Below, piece after piece: positions 9,092-18,116 of a stretch of DNA of 64,000 nt. Under the pieces are notes generated by a model. The model worked only from the letters and a program-made list of their open reading frames with translations, ran no database searches and was not told the origin of the DNA. The DNA comes from Pseudomonadota bacterium (GTDB lineage Bacteria > Pseudomonadota > Alphaproteobacteria > Geminicoccales > Geminicoccaceae). How positions within the stretch are numbered: the first letter of the stretch is position 1; each line of letters starts with the position of its first letter. Position numbers and translations under genes: made by a program. The DNA is taken from contig JAUQQO010000010.1 in the NCBI GenBank assembly GCA_030549795.1, forward strand, positions 434,001 to 498,000, in the 5' to 3' direction.

Positions 9092-10186
9092 TTAGCGAAC
9101 ATAGCGATGGGGAACGAAGGGCAGGTCAACGATGTGCGCGGGTTCGGCCCGTCCGCGGATGGACAGGGCGAGGCGCGTACCCGGCACCGCGAGCTGCGCG
9201 GGCACGTAGCCGAGCGCGATCGGACCGCCGACGGTCGGCCCGAAACCGCCGCTCGTGACGCGGCCCACCACCTTGCCCTCGAAGAGGATCTCCGAACCCT
9301 CGCGCGCTGGCGCGCGGCCCTCGGGTTTGAGGCCGACGAGACGGCGCGCGGGCCCCTCGCGCAGCTCGCGCAAGATTCGCGCCGCACCGGGGAAGTTGGC
9401 CTCTTCACGCCGGCGCTTGCCGATCGTCCATGCCAAGCCGGCCTCGATGGGCGATGTCGTGCGGTCGATATCGTGACCATAAAGACACAGGCCCGCCTCG
9501 AGCCGCAGCGTGTCGCGAGCGCCCAGACCCGCCGGGCGGACTTCCGCGGCGGCGAGCAGTGCCCGCGCCACCCGCTCTGCGCCCTCAGCTGGCACCGAGA
9601 TCTCGAACCCGTCTTCGCCCGTGTAGCCCGAGCGCGACACGCGGCAGGGAAGGCCACAGAGTTCCATTTCCGCCGAGTGCATGAAGCGCAGTGCCGCACA
9701 GCCCGGGGCAAGGCGCGCGAGCACCGTCGCAGAAGCAGGGCCCTGCAGCGCCAACAGCGCCCGATCGGAGAGCAGAACAGCGCGCGCAGAAGGAGGAAGC
9801 CGCTGCTCGAGCAGCGCGAGGTCCTGTGCTCTACAGGCTGCGTTGACGACCAGCAGGAGCTCGTCGCCGGCGTTGGTGACGATGAGATCGTCGAGGATGC
9901 CGCCCGAATCGTCGGTGAAAAGCGTATAGCGGGCGCGCCCCAAGGGCAGACCCTGGATGTCGCCGGGCACGAGCGCCTCGAGGGCGCGCGCTGCGGCCTC
10001 ACCGCGCACCGCGATCTGACCCATGTGCGAGACGTCGAAGAGCGCTGCCTGCTCCCGGCACCAGCGATGTTCGGCCACGATGCCGTCCGCATAGTGCAGC
10101 GGCATCTCAAAGCCGGCAAAAGCGATGAACTTCGCGCTGAGCTCGCGGTGGAGATCGAAGAGAGGCGTACGCGCGAGCGCACTCAC
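9092..10186 (-). CDS. gcvT: aminomethyltransferase (T-protein of the glycine cleavage system)
   Basis: A 364-residue T-protein, which transfers the one-carbon unit from aminomethyl-lipoyl GcvH to tetrahydrofolate. Seen: LFDLHRELSAKFIAFAGFEM at the start, FDVSHMGQI, a GYTGEDGFEISVPAE segment in the folate-binding core, and the C-terminal GFGPTVGGPIALGYV barrel domain. The start is taken as GTG 10186, preceded by CGGAGTCC; another GTG at 10207 is possible. The open frame continues upstream to 10531, but that part is the glycine riboswitch leader, not coding. Confidence 0.92.
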   Translation of the reverse strand: MSALARTPLFDLHRELSAKFIAFAGFEMPLHYADGIVAEHRWCREQAALFDVSHMGQIAVRGEAAARALEALVPGDIQGLPLGRARYTLFTDDSGGILDDLIVTNAGDELLLVVNAACRAQDLALLEQRLPPSARAVLLSDRALLALQGPASATVLARLAPGCAALRFMHSAEMELCGLPCRVSRSGYTGEDGFEISVPAEGAERVARALLAAAEVRPAGLGARDTLRLEAGLCLYGHDIDRTTSPIEAGLAWTIGKRRREEANFPGAARILRELREGPARRLVGLKPEGRAPAREGSEILFEGKVVGRVTSGGFGPTVGGPIALGYVPAQLAVPGTRLALSIRGRAEPAHIVDLPFVPHRYVR

Positions 10187-10211
10187 GGCGTGGACTCCGG
10201 GCACAAGGGAC

Positions 10212-10232
10212 GACGCGACACACTGTCGCGTC
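10212..10232 (-). promoter_or_regulatory. hairpin between riboswitch and gcvT (candidate expression platform)
   Basis: A perfect 9-bp inverted repeat GACGCGACA / TGTCGCGTC with a three-base loop lies between the second glycine aptamer and the gcvT start. No U-run follows on the minus strand, so it is not a classical terminator. It ends 25 bases before the GTG and could work by masking or presenting the ribosome site, or as part of an alternative fold with the aptamer. The role is inferred from position. Confidence 0.5.
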
Positions 10233-10235
10233 CCG

Positions 10236-10437
10236 TGCCCCCTCTGTCCACGACCTGAGAGATTCCACCTCCGCTCCGATGCCGGAGCGGGCGTGTCCCC
10301 TTCGGTGGGGCGCAGCTGCGCCCGCTCTCCAGAGGGCCACCTCGCGCGCGGTCCTTTGGCCTGAGAGTTTCCGGGGCGGTTGCTCCTTCGGCGCCGCGCG
10401 ACTCGGGACAGGGCCCGGCGCGGTCTCTCCCACGCGC
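10236..10437 (-). ncRNA. tandem glycine riboswitch
   Basis: The minus strand upstream of gcvT carries the conserved blocks of a two-aptamer glycine riboswitch. In order they are GGGAGAGA, GCCGAAGGAGCAA, ACTCTCAGGCCAAAGGACCG, then for the second aptamer TCTGGAGAGC, CACCGAAGGGGA, AATCTCTCAGGT and GACAGAGGGG. The first aptamer runs roughly 10437-10334 and the second 10315-10236. Glycine binding should switch on the cleavage operon, as known for this class. The plus-strand text contains the reversed GGCCTGAGAGTTTCC and CCTGAGAGATTCC marks, which made it easy to spot. Confidence 0.93.
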
Positions 10438-10455
10438 GATCTTCGGCCACGACCA

Positions 10456-10483
10456 AGACTAATCCGGCCGTGCGGCCGGTCAA
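10456..10483 (-). promoter_or_regulatory. candidate gcv operon promoter
   Basis: On the minus strand a TTGACC -35 (10478-10483) and a TAGTCT -10 (10456-10461) are separated by 16 bp. The start site would fall near 10449, about a dozen bases before the first riboswitch helix. The spacer holds a perfect palindrome, CCGGCCG-TG-CGGCCGG (10464-10479), which might be an operator. The -10 match is weak. Confidence 0.5.
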
Positions 10484-10627
10484 GTCGAGGCGACCTGTGC
10501 TGACCCTCGCGGCACGCGCCATGCCGCGCATGCCGCGATCGCGCGCGCCGGCAATCAGCTTACGCGTTGCAACCGAACGGGAACGGGGGCCACCCCGTGC
10601 GACCTGCGCGCCGCAGCGAGAGAGGGC

Positions 10628-11023
10628 TCAGCGATAGCGCCCGTGGCGCTGGAGGATCTCGATCTTGTAGCCGTCCGGATCCTGGATGAAAAAGAAACGT
10701 GCGAGCAATTGACCGTCGCGATAGAATTCCTTGATCGGCTGTGGATTGAGCCCGGCTTCGGTGAGCCTTTTGTGTTCTTTATCGAGGTCGTCGACGCAAA
10801 ACGCGACGTGACCGTAACCTTCGCCCAACGCGTAGGGCTCGGTGCGGCCCTTGTTCAAGGTCAGCTCGATTTCAAAATCGGCTTCCGGATTGCGCAAATA
10901 CACGAGCGTGAACGTTTCAAAGTCCAGCGTGTCCGCGGGCTCGAGGCCGAGCGCGGTGCGGTAGAAGGCAATCGAGCGCTCGAGGTCGAGCACGCGGATC
11001 ATCATGTGGATGGCTTTAGCCAT
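10628..11023 (-). CDS. gloA: lactoylglutathione lyase (glyoxalase I)
   Basis: A 131-residue VOC-fold enzyme that converts the methylglyoxal-glutathione hemithioacetal to S-lactoylglutathione. Metal ligands are visible at the expected places: His in MAKAIHMMIRVLDLERS, Glu in FEIELTLN, His in GYGHVAFCVDD and Glu in YKIEILQR. ATG 11023 has a GCGGGAGAG ribosome site; an in-frame opening seven codons upstream was not used. It is transcribed alone, toward the gcv promoter region. Confidence 0.9.
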   Translation of the reverse strand: MAKAIHMMIRVLDLERSIAFYRTALGLEPADTLDFETFTLVYLRNPEADFEIELTLNKGRTEPYALGEGYGHVAFCVDDLDKEHKRLTEAGLNPQPIKEFYRDGQLLARFFFIQDPDGYKIEILQRHGRYR

Positions 11024-11103
11024 CGAATCTCTCCCGCATCTCACGGCTGTGTACGACCGAGCAACCTACAACCGAACAGGGCGCCCTTGGTAACAGCGCG
11101 CTA

Positions 11104-11415
11104 CTACGCCGCCTCGGCCTGATCGGTGCGGGCTTCCGCAAGGCGCGCCGCGGCGCGTTCGCGCATGAGGTAGGTAATGCAAGCGACGCGCAGAAGAGAC
11201 GCAAAATTGCGCACTTCACCGACGAGTTCGATGACCTCGTCGTAGAGAGTGGCGATGAACTTGGGGGTGCTCATCCCCTCTGCGGCTGCGATCTCGTCGA
11301 GAATTGCCCAAAAGCGCGCTTCGAGTCGGATGCTCGTCACCGCTCCATGCAGCCGCACGGAGCGGGTTACCGGCTCGTAGTCGCGCGGATCCGTGCCCGC
11401 GTAGATTCGACACAT
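11104..11415 (-). CDS. ribbon-helix-helix domain protein
   Basis: A 103-residue protein. The middle part TSIRLEARFWAILDEIAAAE followed by GMSTPKFIATLYDEVI is a ribbon-helix-helix fold of the RHH_4 type common in alphaproteobacteria. The strand TSIRLE would enter the DNA groove as a dimer. The C-terminal helix (NFASLLRVACITYLMRER) continues the family pattern. Its target is unknown. It is divergent from pntAA across about 190 bp, so self-regulation or control of the pnt operon is possible but unsupported. Confidence 0.7.
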   Translation of the reverse strand: MCRIYAGTDPRDYEPVTRSVRLHGAVTSIRLEARFWAILDEIAAAEGMSTPKFIATLYDEVIELVGEVRNFASLLRVACITYLMRERAAARLAEARTDQAEAA

Positions 11416-11607
11416 CGGCCCGCGCCCTTTTGCTGATCGTCCTCCCCCTCCTCGAGGAAGCTAGAACCACCGTCGCGCCTCTGCAAAGGCCCGCGCGCAA
11501 GCGCGCTTTGCGTCGCCTTGCGAGTGCTCGGATCCTTGCCTAAGCAACTCGGGGCACGTCACCGGCCATCATTTCGTGCAGCTCCCACGACCGAGGACCA
11601 AGCGCCC

Positions 11608-12729
11608 ATGCGGATCGGCATCGTCAAAGAACGGCGTGACTTCGAGCGCCGCGTCGCCGCGAGCCCGGAGACGGTGAAGCGGTTCAAAGGGATGGGGCTC
11701 GAGCCGGTGGTCGAGCGGGGCGCTGGAATCGAGGCGGCGTTCCTCGACGAAGCCTACGAACAAGCCGGAGCGCGCTTGGTCGACGGACCAGAAGAGGCGC
11801 TTACCGCTGACATCCTGCTCAAAGTCCAACGTCCAATTGAAGAGGAACTGGCGCGTTTGCGCCCTGGGCAAGTGCTCATCGGAATGCTTGATCCCTACAT
11901 GAACCGGGATCAGGTTCAACTCTACGCCCAAAAAGGCCTCACCTGCTTTGCTATGGAACTGTTGCCGCGCACCACGCGCGCCCAGGCCATGGACGTGCTC
12001 TCAAGCCAGGCCAATCTCGCCGGCTACCGCGCCATGGTCGAGGTGATGGCCGCCTACAGCCGCGTGTTGCCGATGATGATGACCGCAGCCGGTACCGTGA
12101 CCCCGGCCAAGGTCTTCATTGTCGGCGCCGGTGTGGCCGGATTGCAGGCGATCGCGACCGCAAAGCGCATGGGCGCGGTGGTAACTGCCACCGACGTGCG
12201 CCCCGCCGCCAAAGAAGAGATCGAGAGCTTGGGGGCCAAGTTCGTCGGTTTCATTCCCAAAGACGCGGCGACAGCGGGTGGCTACGCGCGTCCGCTCACC
12301 CCAGAAGAACAAGCCGAGCAGGCCAAGATCATCGCCGAGCACATCAAGGGCCAGGACATCGTGGTCACAACAGCGATGGTGCCGGGGCGACCGGCGCCGC
12401 GCATCGTGACCGCGGCCATGGTCGCATCGATGCGGCCGGGCTCGGTGCTGTTCGACATGGCAGCGGAAAGCGGCGGTAACATCGAGGGCAGCCGACCCGG
12501 CGAAACCGTGACCCTTGGTGGTGTGACGATCATCGGGGCGCGCAATCTACCCTCGCGTCTGGCGCCGGTCGCATCCGCACTCTACGCGCGCAATCTCATG
12601 AACTTCGTGCAGCTATTGGTTTCCAAAGACGGCAAGCTCGCCGTCCCCTTCGAGGATGACCTCATCAAGGGAACGCTCCTTACGCACGAAGGCAAGATCG
12701 TCCACCCGAACTTCCAGACAGCGAGCTAA
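11608..12729 (+). CDS. pntAA: NAD(P) transhydrogenase subunit alpha, part 1
   Basis: A 373-residue soluble NAD(H)-binding domain (dI) of proton-translocating transhydrogenase. The start [20 protein letters not shown] is typical, and the Rossmann motif [11 protein letters not shown] lies about halfway, followed by [19 protein letters not shown]. With PntAB and PntB it couples proton entry to hydride transfer from NADH to NADP+. The split alpha subunit is the alphaproteobacterial arrangement. ATG 11608 was chosen as the family start; the frame is open 30 codons further upstream. It leads a three-gene operon with gaps of about 11-13 bp. Confidence 0.95.
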   Translation: MRIGIVKERRDFERRVAASPETVKRFKGMGLEPVVERGAGIEAAFLDEAYEQAGARLVDGPEEALTADILLKVQRPIEEELARLRPGQVLIGMLDPYMNRDQVQLYAQKGLTCFAMELLPRTTRAQAMDVLSSQANLAGYRAMVEVMAAYSRVLPMMMTAAGTVTPAKVFIVGAGVAGLQAIATAKRMGAVVTATDVRPAAKEEIESLGAKFVGFIPKDAATAGGYARPLTPEEQAEQAKIIAEHIKGQDIVVTTAMVPGRPAPRIVTAAMVASMRPGSVLFDMAAESGGNIEGSRPGETVTLGGVTIIGARNLPSRLAPVASALYARNLMNFVQLLVSKDGKLAVPFEDDLIKGTLLTHEGKIVHPNFQTAS

Positions 12730-12740
12730 AGGAGTGGCCG

Positions 12741-13025
12741 ATGGCCGCGATCGACCCGGGGATCTATAACCTCATCGTATTCGTCCTTGCGATCTTCGTC
12801 GGCTATTACGTCGTGTGGTCGGTGACACCAGCGCTACACACCCCGTTGATGAGCGTTACCAACGCGATCAGCTCGGTAATCGTGGTGGGGGCGCTGATCG
12901 CCACCGGTGCCGGGGGTGTCGCGATGCTCTTCGGGTTCCTCGCGACCTTCTTGGCGGCGGTGAACATTTTCGGAGGTTTCGCCGTCACCGAGCGCATGCT
13001 GGCTATGTTCAAAAAGCGCGGCTGA
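12741..13025 (+). CDS. pntAB: NAD(P) transhydrogenase subunit alpha, part 2
   Basis: A 94-residue membrane protein with three hydrophobic helices (about 8-27, 37-60 and 62-83), matching the short dII part of the split alpha subunit. The [21 protein letters not shown] segment is characteristic. Ribosome site AAGGAG precedes ATG 12741. With PntB it forms the proton channel. Confidence 0.95.
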   Translation: MAAIDPGIYNLIVFVLAIFVGYYVVWSVTPALHTPLMSVTNAISSVIVVGALIATGAGGVAMLFGFLATFLAAVNIFGGFAVTERMLAMFKKRG

Positions 13026-13038
13026 AGGACGTACGCCG

Positions 13039-14505
13039 ATGAAGATCAATGTCGCCGCGCTGGGATATCTGATCGCCGCGGTCTGTTTCATCTTGGCACT
13101 CCGTGGCTTGTCTTCTCCGGCATCGGCGCGGGCCGGAAATCGCTACGGCATCGCCGGCATGGCGCTCGCCATCGGGATCACTCTTCTTTTGCTCGCCGGC
13201 AGCGGCCCGATCAGCTATGGCGCCATCCTCATAGCGCTCGCTGCGGGCGGCGCGCTCGGTTTCGTCATCGCCCGCCGCATCCAAATGACCGCGATGCCGC
13301 AGCTCGTCGCGGCGTTCCACTCCCTGGTTGGGCTCGCGGCGGTGTTCGTCGCCGCCGGTGCCTTTCTCGAGCCGCAGGAGTTCGGGATCACCCGCCCCGA
13401 CGGTTCGATCAAACCGCTCTCACTTCTCGAGATGGGGCTGGGTACGATCATCGGCGCGGTGACCTTCACCGGCTCGGTGATCGCCTTCGGCAAGCTGCAG
13501 GCCAAGTTCCCGCCGCGCGTGCAGGCGTGGATCCCTTCCGCGCTCGAGCCCGTGCTCGCGGTCGCCATGTCGAGCCGTCCCATCCTCCTCCCGGGCCGTC
13601 ATCTCATCAACGCCGGCATCGGGGTGGCCCTCGCGCTGCTGCTCATTCTCTTCATGCTCCATGAGAGCGGCTGGGCCTTCGTGCTCATGACCCTCTTGGC
13701 GCTGGCCTTGGGCGTGCTCTTGATCATCCCAATCGGCGGCGCCGACATGCCGGTCGTGGTCTCCATGCTCAACTCCTACTCGGGTTGGGCAGCAGCCGGG
13801 ATCGGCTTTACGCTTCAGAACCCGATGCTGATCATCACCGGCGCACTCGTCGGCTCTTCCGGCGCCATTCTCTCCTACATCATGTGCCGGGCGATGAACC
13901 GATCCTTCATCTCGGTCATCCTCGGCGGTTTCGGCGAGACTGGCGCGGCAGCCGAGGCCGCGGTCGAAAAAACGGTGCGCGCCGGATCGCCGGAAGACGC
14001 TGCCTTCATCCTGGAAAACGCGCAGAAAGTAATCATCGTGCCCGGCTACGGCATGGCGGTCGCCCAGGCCCAGCACGCGGTGCGCGAACTCTACGAAGCG
14101 CTCACCAAAAAAGGCGTAGAGGTCAAATTCGCAATCCACCCGGTTGCGGGACGAATGCCGGGTCACATGAACGTGTTGTTGGCGGAAGCCAACATTCCCT
14201 ATGACGTCGTCTTTGAGATGGAGGAAATCAACAACGAGTTCGGACAGGCCGACGCTGCCTATGTGATCGGAGCCAACGACATCACCAATCCGGCGGCCAA
14301 GACCGATCCCAATTCCCCGATCTACGGCATGCCGGTGCTCGATGTCGAAAAAGCCAAAGCGGTCTTTTTCGTGAAACGTTCGATGGCCCCCGGATATGCT
14401 GGTATCGACAATCCGCTCTTCTACATGGACCGCACGATGATGCTCTTCGGAGACGCCAAGAAAGTCACCGAAGAGATCGTCAAGGTCCTCACCGGTGGCC
14501 ATTGA
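13039..14505 (+). CDS. pntB: NAD(P) transhydrogenase subunit beta
   Basis: A 488-residue protein. The first 280 residues form about nine membrane helices; the rest is the NADP(H)-binding dIII domain with VPGYGMAVAQAQHAV, HPVAGRMPGHMNVLLAEA and YVIGANDITNPAA. It is the last gene of the pnt operon and supplies NADPH, for example for PHA or anabolic needs, from NADH and the proton gradient. Ribosome site AAGGACG precedes ATG 13039. Confidence 0.95.
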   Translation: MKINVAALGYLIAAVCFILALRGLSSPASARAGNRYGIAGMALAIGITLLLLAGSGPISYGAILIALAAGGALGFVIARRIQMTAMPQLVAAFHSLVGLAAVFVAAGAFLEPQEFGITRPDGSIKPLSLLEMGLGTIIGAVTFTGSVIAFGKLQAKFPPRVQAWIPSALEPVLAVAMSSRPILLPGRHLINAGIGVALALLLILFMLHESGWAFVLMTLLALALGVLLIIPIGGADMPVVVSMLNSYSGWAAAGIGFTLQNPMLIITGALVGSSGAILSYIMCRAMNRSFISVILGGFGETGAAAEAAVEKTVRAGSPEDAAFILENAQKVIIVPGYGMAVAQAQHAVRELYEALTKKGVEVKFAIHPVAGRMPGHMNVLLAEANIPYDVVFEMEEINNEFGQADAAYVIGANDITNPAAKTDPNSPIYGMPVLDVEKAKAVFFVKRSMAPGYAGIDNPLFYMDRTMMLFGDAKKVTEEIVKVLTGGH

Positions 14506-14594
14506 GGGCTCGCGCGCGCCTGCTCGACGGCGTGCCCGCGAACTCCTACAAGAGGTGTGCGGGCGGGCGCAAAATTCGTTTCGGGGAGGCGTAG

Positions 14595-15197
14595 GTGCGG
14601 GTCGTTGTGGTCGGAGCCACGGGCACCGTCGGCCGCGCCGTGGTGGCAGAACTGGCCGGACGGCATGAGGTCATTCGCGTTGCCCGCAGCGGCGGTGACC
14701 TGCAGCTCGACGCCACCGATCCAGCCTCCATCCGTGCTGGCCTTGCCCGTATCGGCGGCTTCGATGCGCTCGTCTCGACCATGGGCGAGGTGACCTTCGC
14801 GCCCGTCGCCAAACTCGACCCAGCCGGCTTCGAGCTCGGCCTGCGCAGCAAGCTCATGGGCCAGATCCAGCTCGTGCTCATCGGGCGCGAATTCATCGCC
14901 GAACATGGCTCGTTCACGCTCACAAGCGGGATCTTGAGCAAAGATCCGGTGGTCGGTGGCAGTGTTGCTTCGCTCGTCAACGGAGCCCTCGAAGCTTGGG
15001 TGCGCGCAGCGGCAATCGAGCTCTTACCCGAGCGCCTGCGGATCAATTGTGTGAGCCCGGGCCTGCTTGAGGAGACAGCGGTCCGCGCGGGCGCGTTCTT
15101 CCCCGGCCATGTGCCGGTTGCCGCCGCCCGTGTCGCGCGCGCTTATGCAAAGAGTGTCGAGGGCGCCCAAACGGGACAAGTCTACGAAGTCTTCTAA
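14595..15197 (+). CDS. short-chain dehydrogenase-like protein lacking the catalytic Tyr
   Basis: A 200-residue SDR-fold protein. The nucleotide-binding start is VVVGATGTVGRAVV, and a LTSGILS strand holds the usual catalytic Ser. The Tyr-x3-Lys pair is not visible: the equivalent segment reads SVASLVNGALEAWVRAAA. This matches a known short SDR subgroup of unclear activity. GTG 14595 has a GGGGAGG ribosome site. The stop lies 15 bp before the zinc alcohol dehydrogenase gene, so the two are probably co-transcribed. Confidence 0.75.
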   Translation: MRVVVVGATGTVGRAVVAELAGRHEVIRVARSGGDLQLDATDPASIRAGLARIGGFDALVSTMGEVTFAPVAKLDPAGFELGLRSKLMGQIQLVLIGREFIAEHGSFTLTSGILSKDPVVGGSVASLVNGALEAWVRAAAIELLPERLRINCVSPGLLEETAVRAGAFFPGHVPVAAARVARAYAKSVEGAQTGQVYEVF

Positions 15198-15212
15198 GCC
15201 GGGAGTCTCGCG

Positions 15213-16337
15213 ATGCGGATCCGCGCGGCTGTCCTCGAGCAGATGGGTCTGCCGACACCTTATGCCGAGAGCAGACCTTTACGCGTTCAGGAAATCGAAC
15301 TCGAGCCGCCGGGTCAGGGCGAGGTCCTCGTGCGGATCGCAGCCGCCGGGCTCTGTCATTCCGATCTCTCGGTGATCAACGGCGATCGTCCGCGCCCGCT
15401 TCCCATGGTCCTCGGTCACGAAGCGGCGGGCGTGGTCGAAGAGATCGGCCCCGGCGTCGACGATCTCAAGAAGGGCGATCACGTCGTCCTCGTCTTCGTC
15501 CCGGCTTGTGGTCACTGCCTTCCCTGTATGCAGGGGCGTCCGGCGCTGTGCGAACCGGCAGCGGCTGCCAACGGTGTTGGGACGTTGCTCTCGGGGGCAC
15601 GTCGCCTCCACCGCGACGGTGAACCCTTGAACCACCACGTCGGGGTTTCCGCCTTCGCCGAATACGCCACCGTGTCGCGGCGCTCGCTCGTCAAGATCGA
15701 CCCCGAGTTGCCGCTCGAGGAAGCAGCACTCTTCGGCTGCGCCGTGCTCACGGGCGCTGGAGCGGTGATCAACACGGCCGGTGTGAAGGCGGGCGAGACG
15801 GTGGCCATCGTCGGCCTCGGCGGGGTCGGCCTGTGCGCCCTGCTCGCCGCGCAAGCCGCGGGGGCGCGCGAGGTCTTCGCCGTCGACCTCCTCCCCCAAA
15901 AGCTCGCCTTTGCCCGCCAGCTCGGTGCCACCGCGACCTTCGATGCCGGAGCCGCGGATGTCGTCGAGGCGATCCGCGAGGCAAGTGGGGGCGGGGTGGA
16001 CTACGCTTTGGAGTTCGCGGGTTCGGCCAAAGCGCTCGAGCTCGCCTGGGCGATCACCCGGCGCGGCGGCACGACCATCACGGGCGGTCTACCCCATCCC
16101 TCTGCTCGGCTTCCGGTGCCGATCGTGCAGCTCGTCGCCGAGGAGCGCGTGCTCAAGGGCAGTTACATCGGCACCGCGGTGCCGGCCCGCGATGTTCCGC
16201 GCCTCATCCACCTCTACCGCAAGGGGCGTCTGCCGATCGATCGGCTGGTCTCGGGCCGGCTCTCTCTCGACCAGATCAACGAGGGCTTCGATCGGCTCGC
16301 GCGGGGCGAAGCGATCCGCCAGATCGTCGTGCCCTAG
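15213..16337 (+). CDS. zinc-dependent alcohol dehydrogenase
   Basis: A 374-residue medium-chain dehydrogenase. Catalytic zinc ligands are visible in AGLCHSDLSV and LGHEAAGVVEE. Structural-zinc cysteines lie in PACGHCLPCMQGRPALCEP, and the NAD(P) fold in VAIVGLGGVGLCALLAA. Substrate is unknown; the family includes class III-like and aryl or aliphatic alcohol dehydrogenases. ATG 15213 follows CGGGAG. It stands between the SDR gene and a three-subunit amine/amino-acid dehydrogenase set, with about 105 bp before the latter. Confidence 0.85.
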   Translation: MRIRAAVLEQMGLPTPYAESRPLRVQEIELEPPGQGEVLVRIAAAGLCHSDLSVINGDRPRPLPMVLGHEAAGVVEEIGPGVDDLKKGDHVVLVFVPACGHCLPCMQGRPALCEPAAAANGVGTLLSGARRLHRDGEPLNHHVGVSAFAEYATVSRRSLVKIDPELPLEEAALFGCAVLTGAGAVINTAGVKAGETVAIVGLGGVGLCALLAAQAAGAREVFAVDLLPQKLAFARQLGATATFDAGAADVVEAIREASGGGVDYALEFAGSAKALELAWAITRRGGTTITGGLPHPSARLPVPIVQLVAEERVLKGSYIGTAVPARDVPRLIHLYRKGRLPIDRLVSGRLSLDQINEGFDRLARGEAIRQIVVP

Positions 16338-16443
16338 TGCGGTCGCATCGACGGCAAAGCCGAAGACGGCGAGCACACGCGAGCGAGTTCGAGCGCGTGC
16401 TCGGGGAGGATCGGCAAAAGCGTCGAGCCGGGAGCGAGTAGGG

Positions 16444-16737
16444 GTGCAATACGGGCGTTGGCGGCGTCTTGGGGAAGAAGCGGCGCCTCCCGTTCACTTC
16501 ACGATCAATGGCGCACCCGCGGTCGGCCGCGCCGGCGATACGCTGTTGGTCGCGATCCTCACGCTGCGCAGCGATCTCGGCGCGCTGCCACCCGATCCTC
16601 GGCCGCGGGCGGGCTTCTGTCTTATCGGCCTGTGTCAGGATTGTTGGGTGCACTTGGCCGACGGCCGGCGGGTGCGGGCGTGTACCACGCGGCTCGAGCC
16701 CCAAATGGCGGTGATCCTCGAGGGAGACGGCGGGTGA
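16444..16737 (+). CDS. small [2Fe-2S] subunit of an HcnABC/opine-oxidase-type dehydrogenase
   Basis: A 97-residue ferredoxin-like protein. Cluster cysteines are spaced GFCLIGLCQDCWV and then RACTT, the pattern of the HcnA/SoxA-alpha-N/OoxA-type [2Fe-2S] domain (Fer2_4). GTG 16444 is the best start, since the longer open frame runs antisense-like through the upstream gap. Its TGA overlaps the next gene's GTG by 4 bp, so translation is coupled. It should pass electrons within the three-subunit complex encoded by 16444-19237. Confidence 0.8.
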   Translation: MQYGRWRRLGEEAAPPVHFTINGAPAVGRAGDTLLVAILTLRSDLGALPPDPRPRAGFCLIGLCQDCWVHLADGRRVRACTTRLEPQMAVILEGDGG

Positions 16738-18116
16738 GCCGCAAGCCTCTGGTCGTGGTGGTCGGCGCCGGGCCGGCCGGGCTCGCCGCCGCCTGTACCC
16801 TCGCTGAGGCCGGTCTCGCACCGATGCTCCTCGAGAGCCGATCGGAGCCTGGTGGTGCCATCTGGCGAATGCCATCCCAGAGCGTCGGGACCCGCGTGCG
16901 TCTTAAGAGCCCTGGTTCGGAGCGAGTGGAGCGGCTCCGCGCACGCTTTCAACAGCTGCGCGAGCGGATCGACTTCTACCCCGAGACGGTGGTGGTGGAT
17001 GTCAGCCGCGAACGGTTGTGGGCGGTCGCCGCCACGGGAGAAATCGATTGCACGCCTTGGGACCGCCTCATTGTTGCAACCGGTGCCCTCGACCGCATCC
17101 TTCCCGTACCCGGCTGGACGCTTCCCGGTGTAGTTACGCTCGGCGGCGCCCAAACGGCACTGAAGCTTAACGGCTGTGCGGTGGGCGCGCGCGTCGCCTT
17201 CTTCGGCACGGGTCCCCTCCTCTATCTCGCGGCAGCCCAGTACGTCGCGGCCGGCATCGAGGTGGCCGTCGTCGCCGATACGAGCCGCCTGGTCGAAGCC
17301 GCCACTGCTTTGCCCGCACTCTGCGCTGATGCCGCACGTCTTGCGCTGGGTCTTCGCGCTCTGCGTATCTTGCGTCGAGCCCGCGTGCCCGTTCTTCGCG
17401 GCGTCTGGTCTGCGCGCATCGAGGGGCACAGGACGGTCGAAGCGATCGTCCTCGAGCGGCGCCACGGGTTCTGGCGCTTTAGTTGCGATGCGGTTGCCCT
17501 CGGCTTCGGCCTCGTTCCCCAGCTGCAGCTGCTCGAGTTGCTCGGGGCGCCGATGCGCTTTGATCGAGCGAGCGATCTTTGGTTGCCGGCCGTCGATGCG
17601 GCCGGACGCACGCCGATCCAAGGCCTCTATGTCGCGGGAGACGCAGCCCGGCCGCTCGGCGTCGAGGCGGCCGTTCTCGCCGGTGAGCGCGTCGCTTATG
17701 CCGTGCTCGAAGACGAGGGACGGGCGGTCGACCCGCGGCGGATCGCACAACTCGAAGCTGCCCTCGCCCGCCACCGGAAGTTCGCATCCGGGCTTGTGCG
17801 CGCTTTTCGCTTCCCGAGCCGCTTGGAGGCAGCGGTTGCCGACGACACCGTCGTCTGCCGCTGCGAGGGTGTCACGGCGGGAGCGATTCGGGGCGCAGTA
17901 GCGGAGCTCGACGCCTGCACGGTGTCCGAGGCTAAGGCTCTGACCCGGGTGGGCATGGGACGCTGCCAGGGCAGGCTGTGTGGGCTCACCGCGGCGCGGA
18001 TCCTCGCCGCGGCGCGCGCAGTCCCGCTCGAAGCGGTCGGTCGCCTGCGTCCCCAGGCGCCGATCCTGCCTCTGCCCGTGGATATCCGCCGAGCCGCCCC
18101 CGAGTCGGTCGGATGA
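16734..18116 (+). CDS. FAD/NAD(P)-dependent oxidoreductase subunit (HcnB/OoxA-like)
   Basis: A 460-residue flavoprotein. The FAD-binding start is VVVVGAGPAGLAAACTLAEA, a second nucleotide fold appears at VAFFGTGPLLYLAAA, and the YVAGDAARPLG motif closes the FAD site. The C-terminal 80 residues hold a BFD-like [2Fe-2S] site with CRCEGVT and GMGRCQGRLCG. This arrangement is that of HcnB, octopine/nopaline oxidase subunit A and D-hydroxyproline dehydrogenase subunits. GTG 16734 and ATG 18113 overlap the neighbours by 4 bp each. Confidence 0.82.
   Translation: MSRKPLVVVVGAGPAGLAAACTLAEAGLAPMLLESRSEPGGAIWRMPSQSVGTRVRLKSPGSERVERLRARFQQLRERIDFYPETVVVDVSRERLWAVAATGEIDCTPWDRLIVATGALDRILPVPGWTLPGVVTLGGAQTALKLNGCAVGARVAFFGTGPLLYLAAAQYVAAGIEVAVVADTSRLVEAATALPALCADAARLALGLRALRILRRARVPVLRGVWSARIEGHRTVEAIVLERRHGFWRFSCDAVALGFGLVPQLQLLELLGAPMRFDRASDLWLPAVDAAGRTPIQGLYVAGDAARPLGVEAAVLAGERVAYAVLEDEGRAVDPRRIAQLEAALARHRKFASGLVRAFRFPSRLEAAVADDTVVCRCEGVTAGAIRGAVAELDACTVSEAKALTRVGMGRCQGRLCGLTAARILAAARAVPLEAVGRLRPQAPILPLPVDIRRAAPESVG

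Noticed and set aside
8684-10258. 524-residue plus-strand frame across gcvH and gcvT
   Set aside because: Antisense to two certain genes and running into the riboswitch; no recognisable domain.
10187-10531. upstream extension of the gcvT reading frame
   Set aside because: This DNA is the glycine riboswitch leader; the GTG at 10186 fits the family start.
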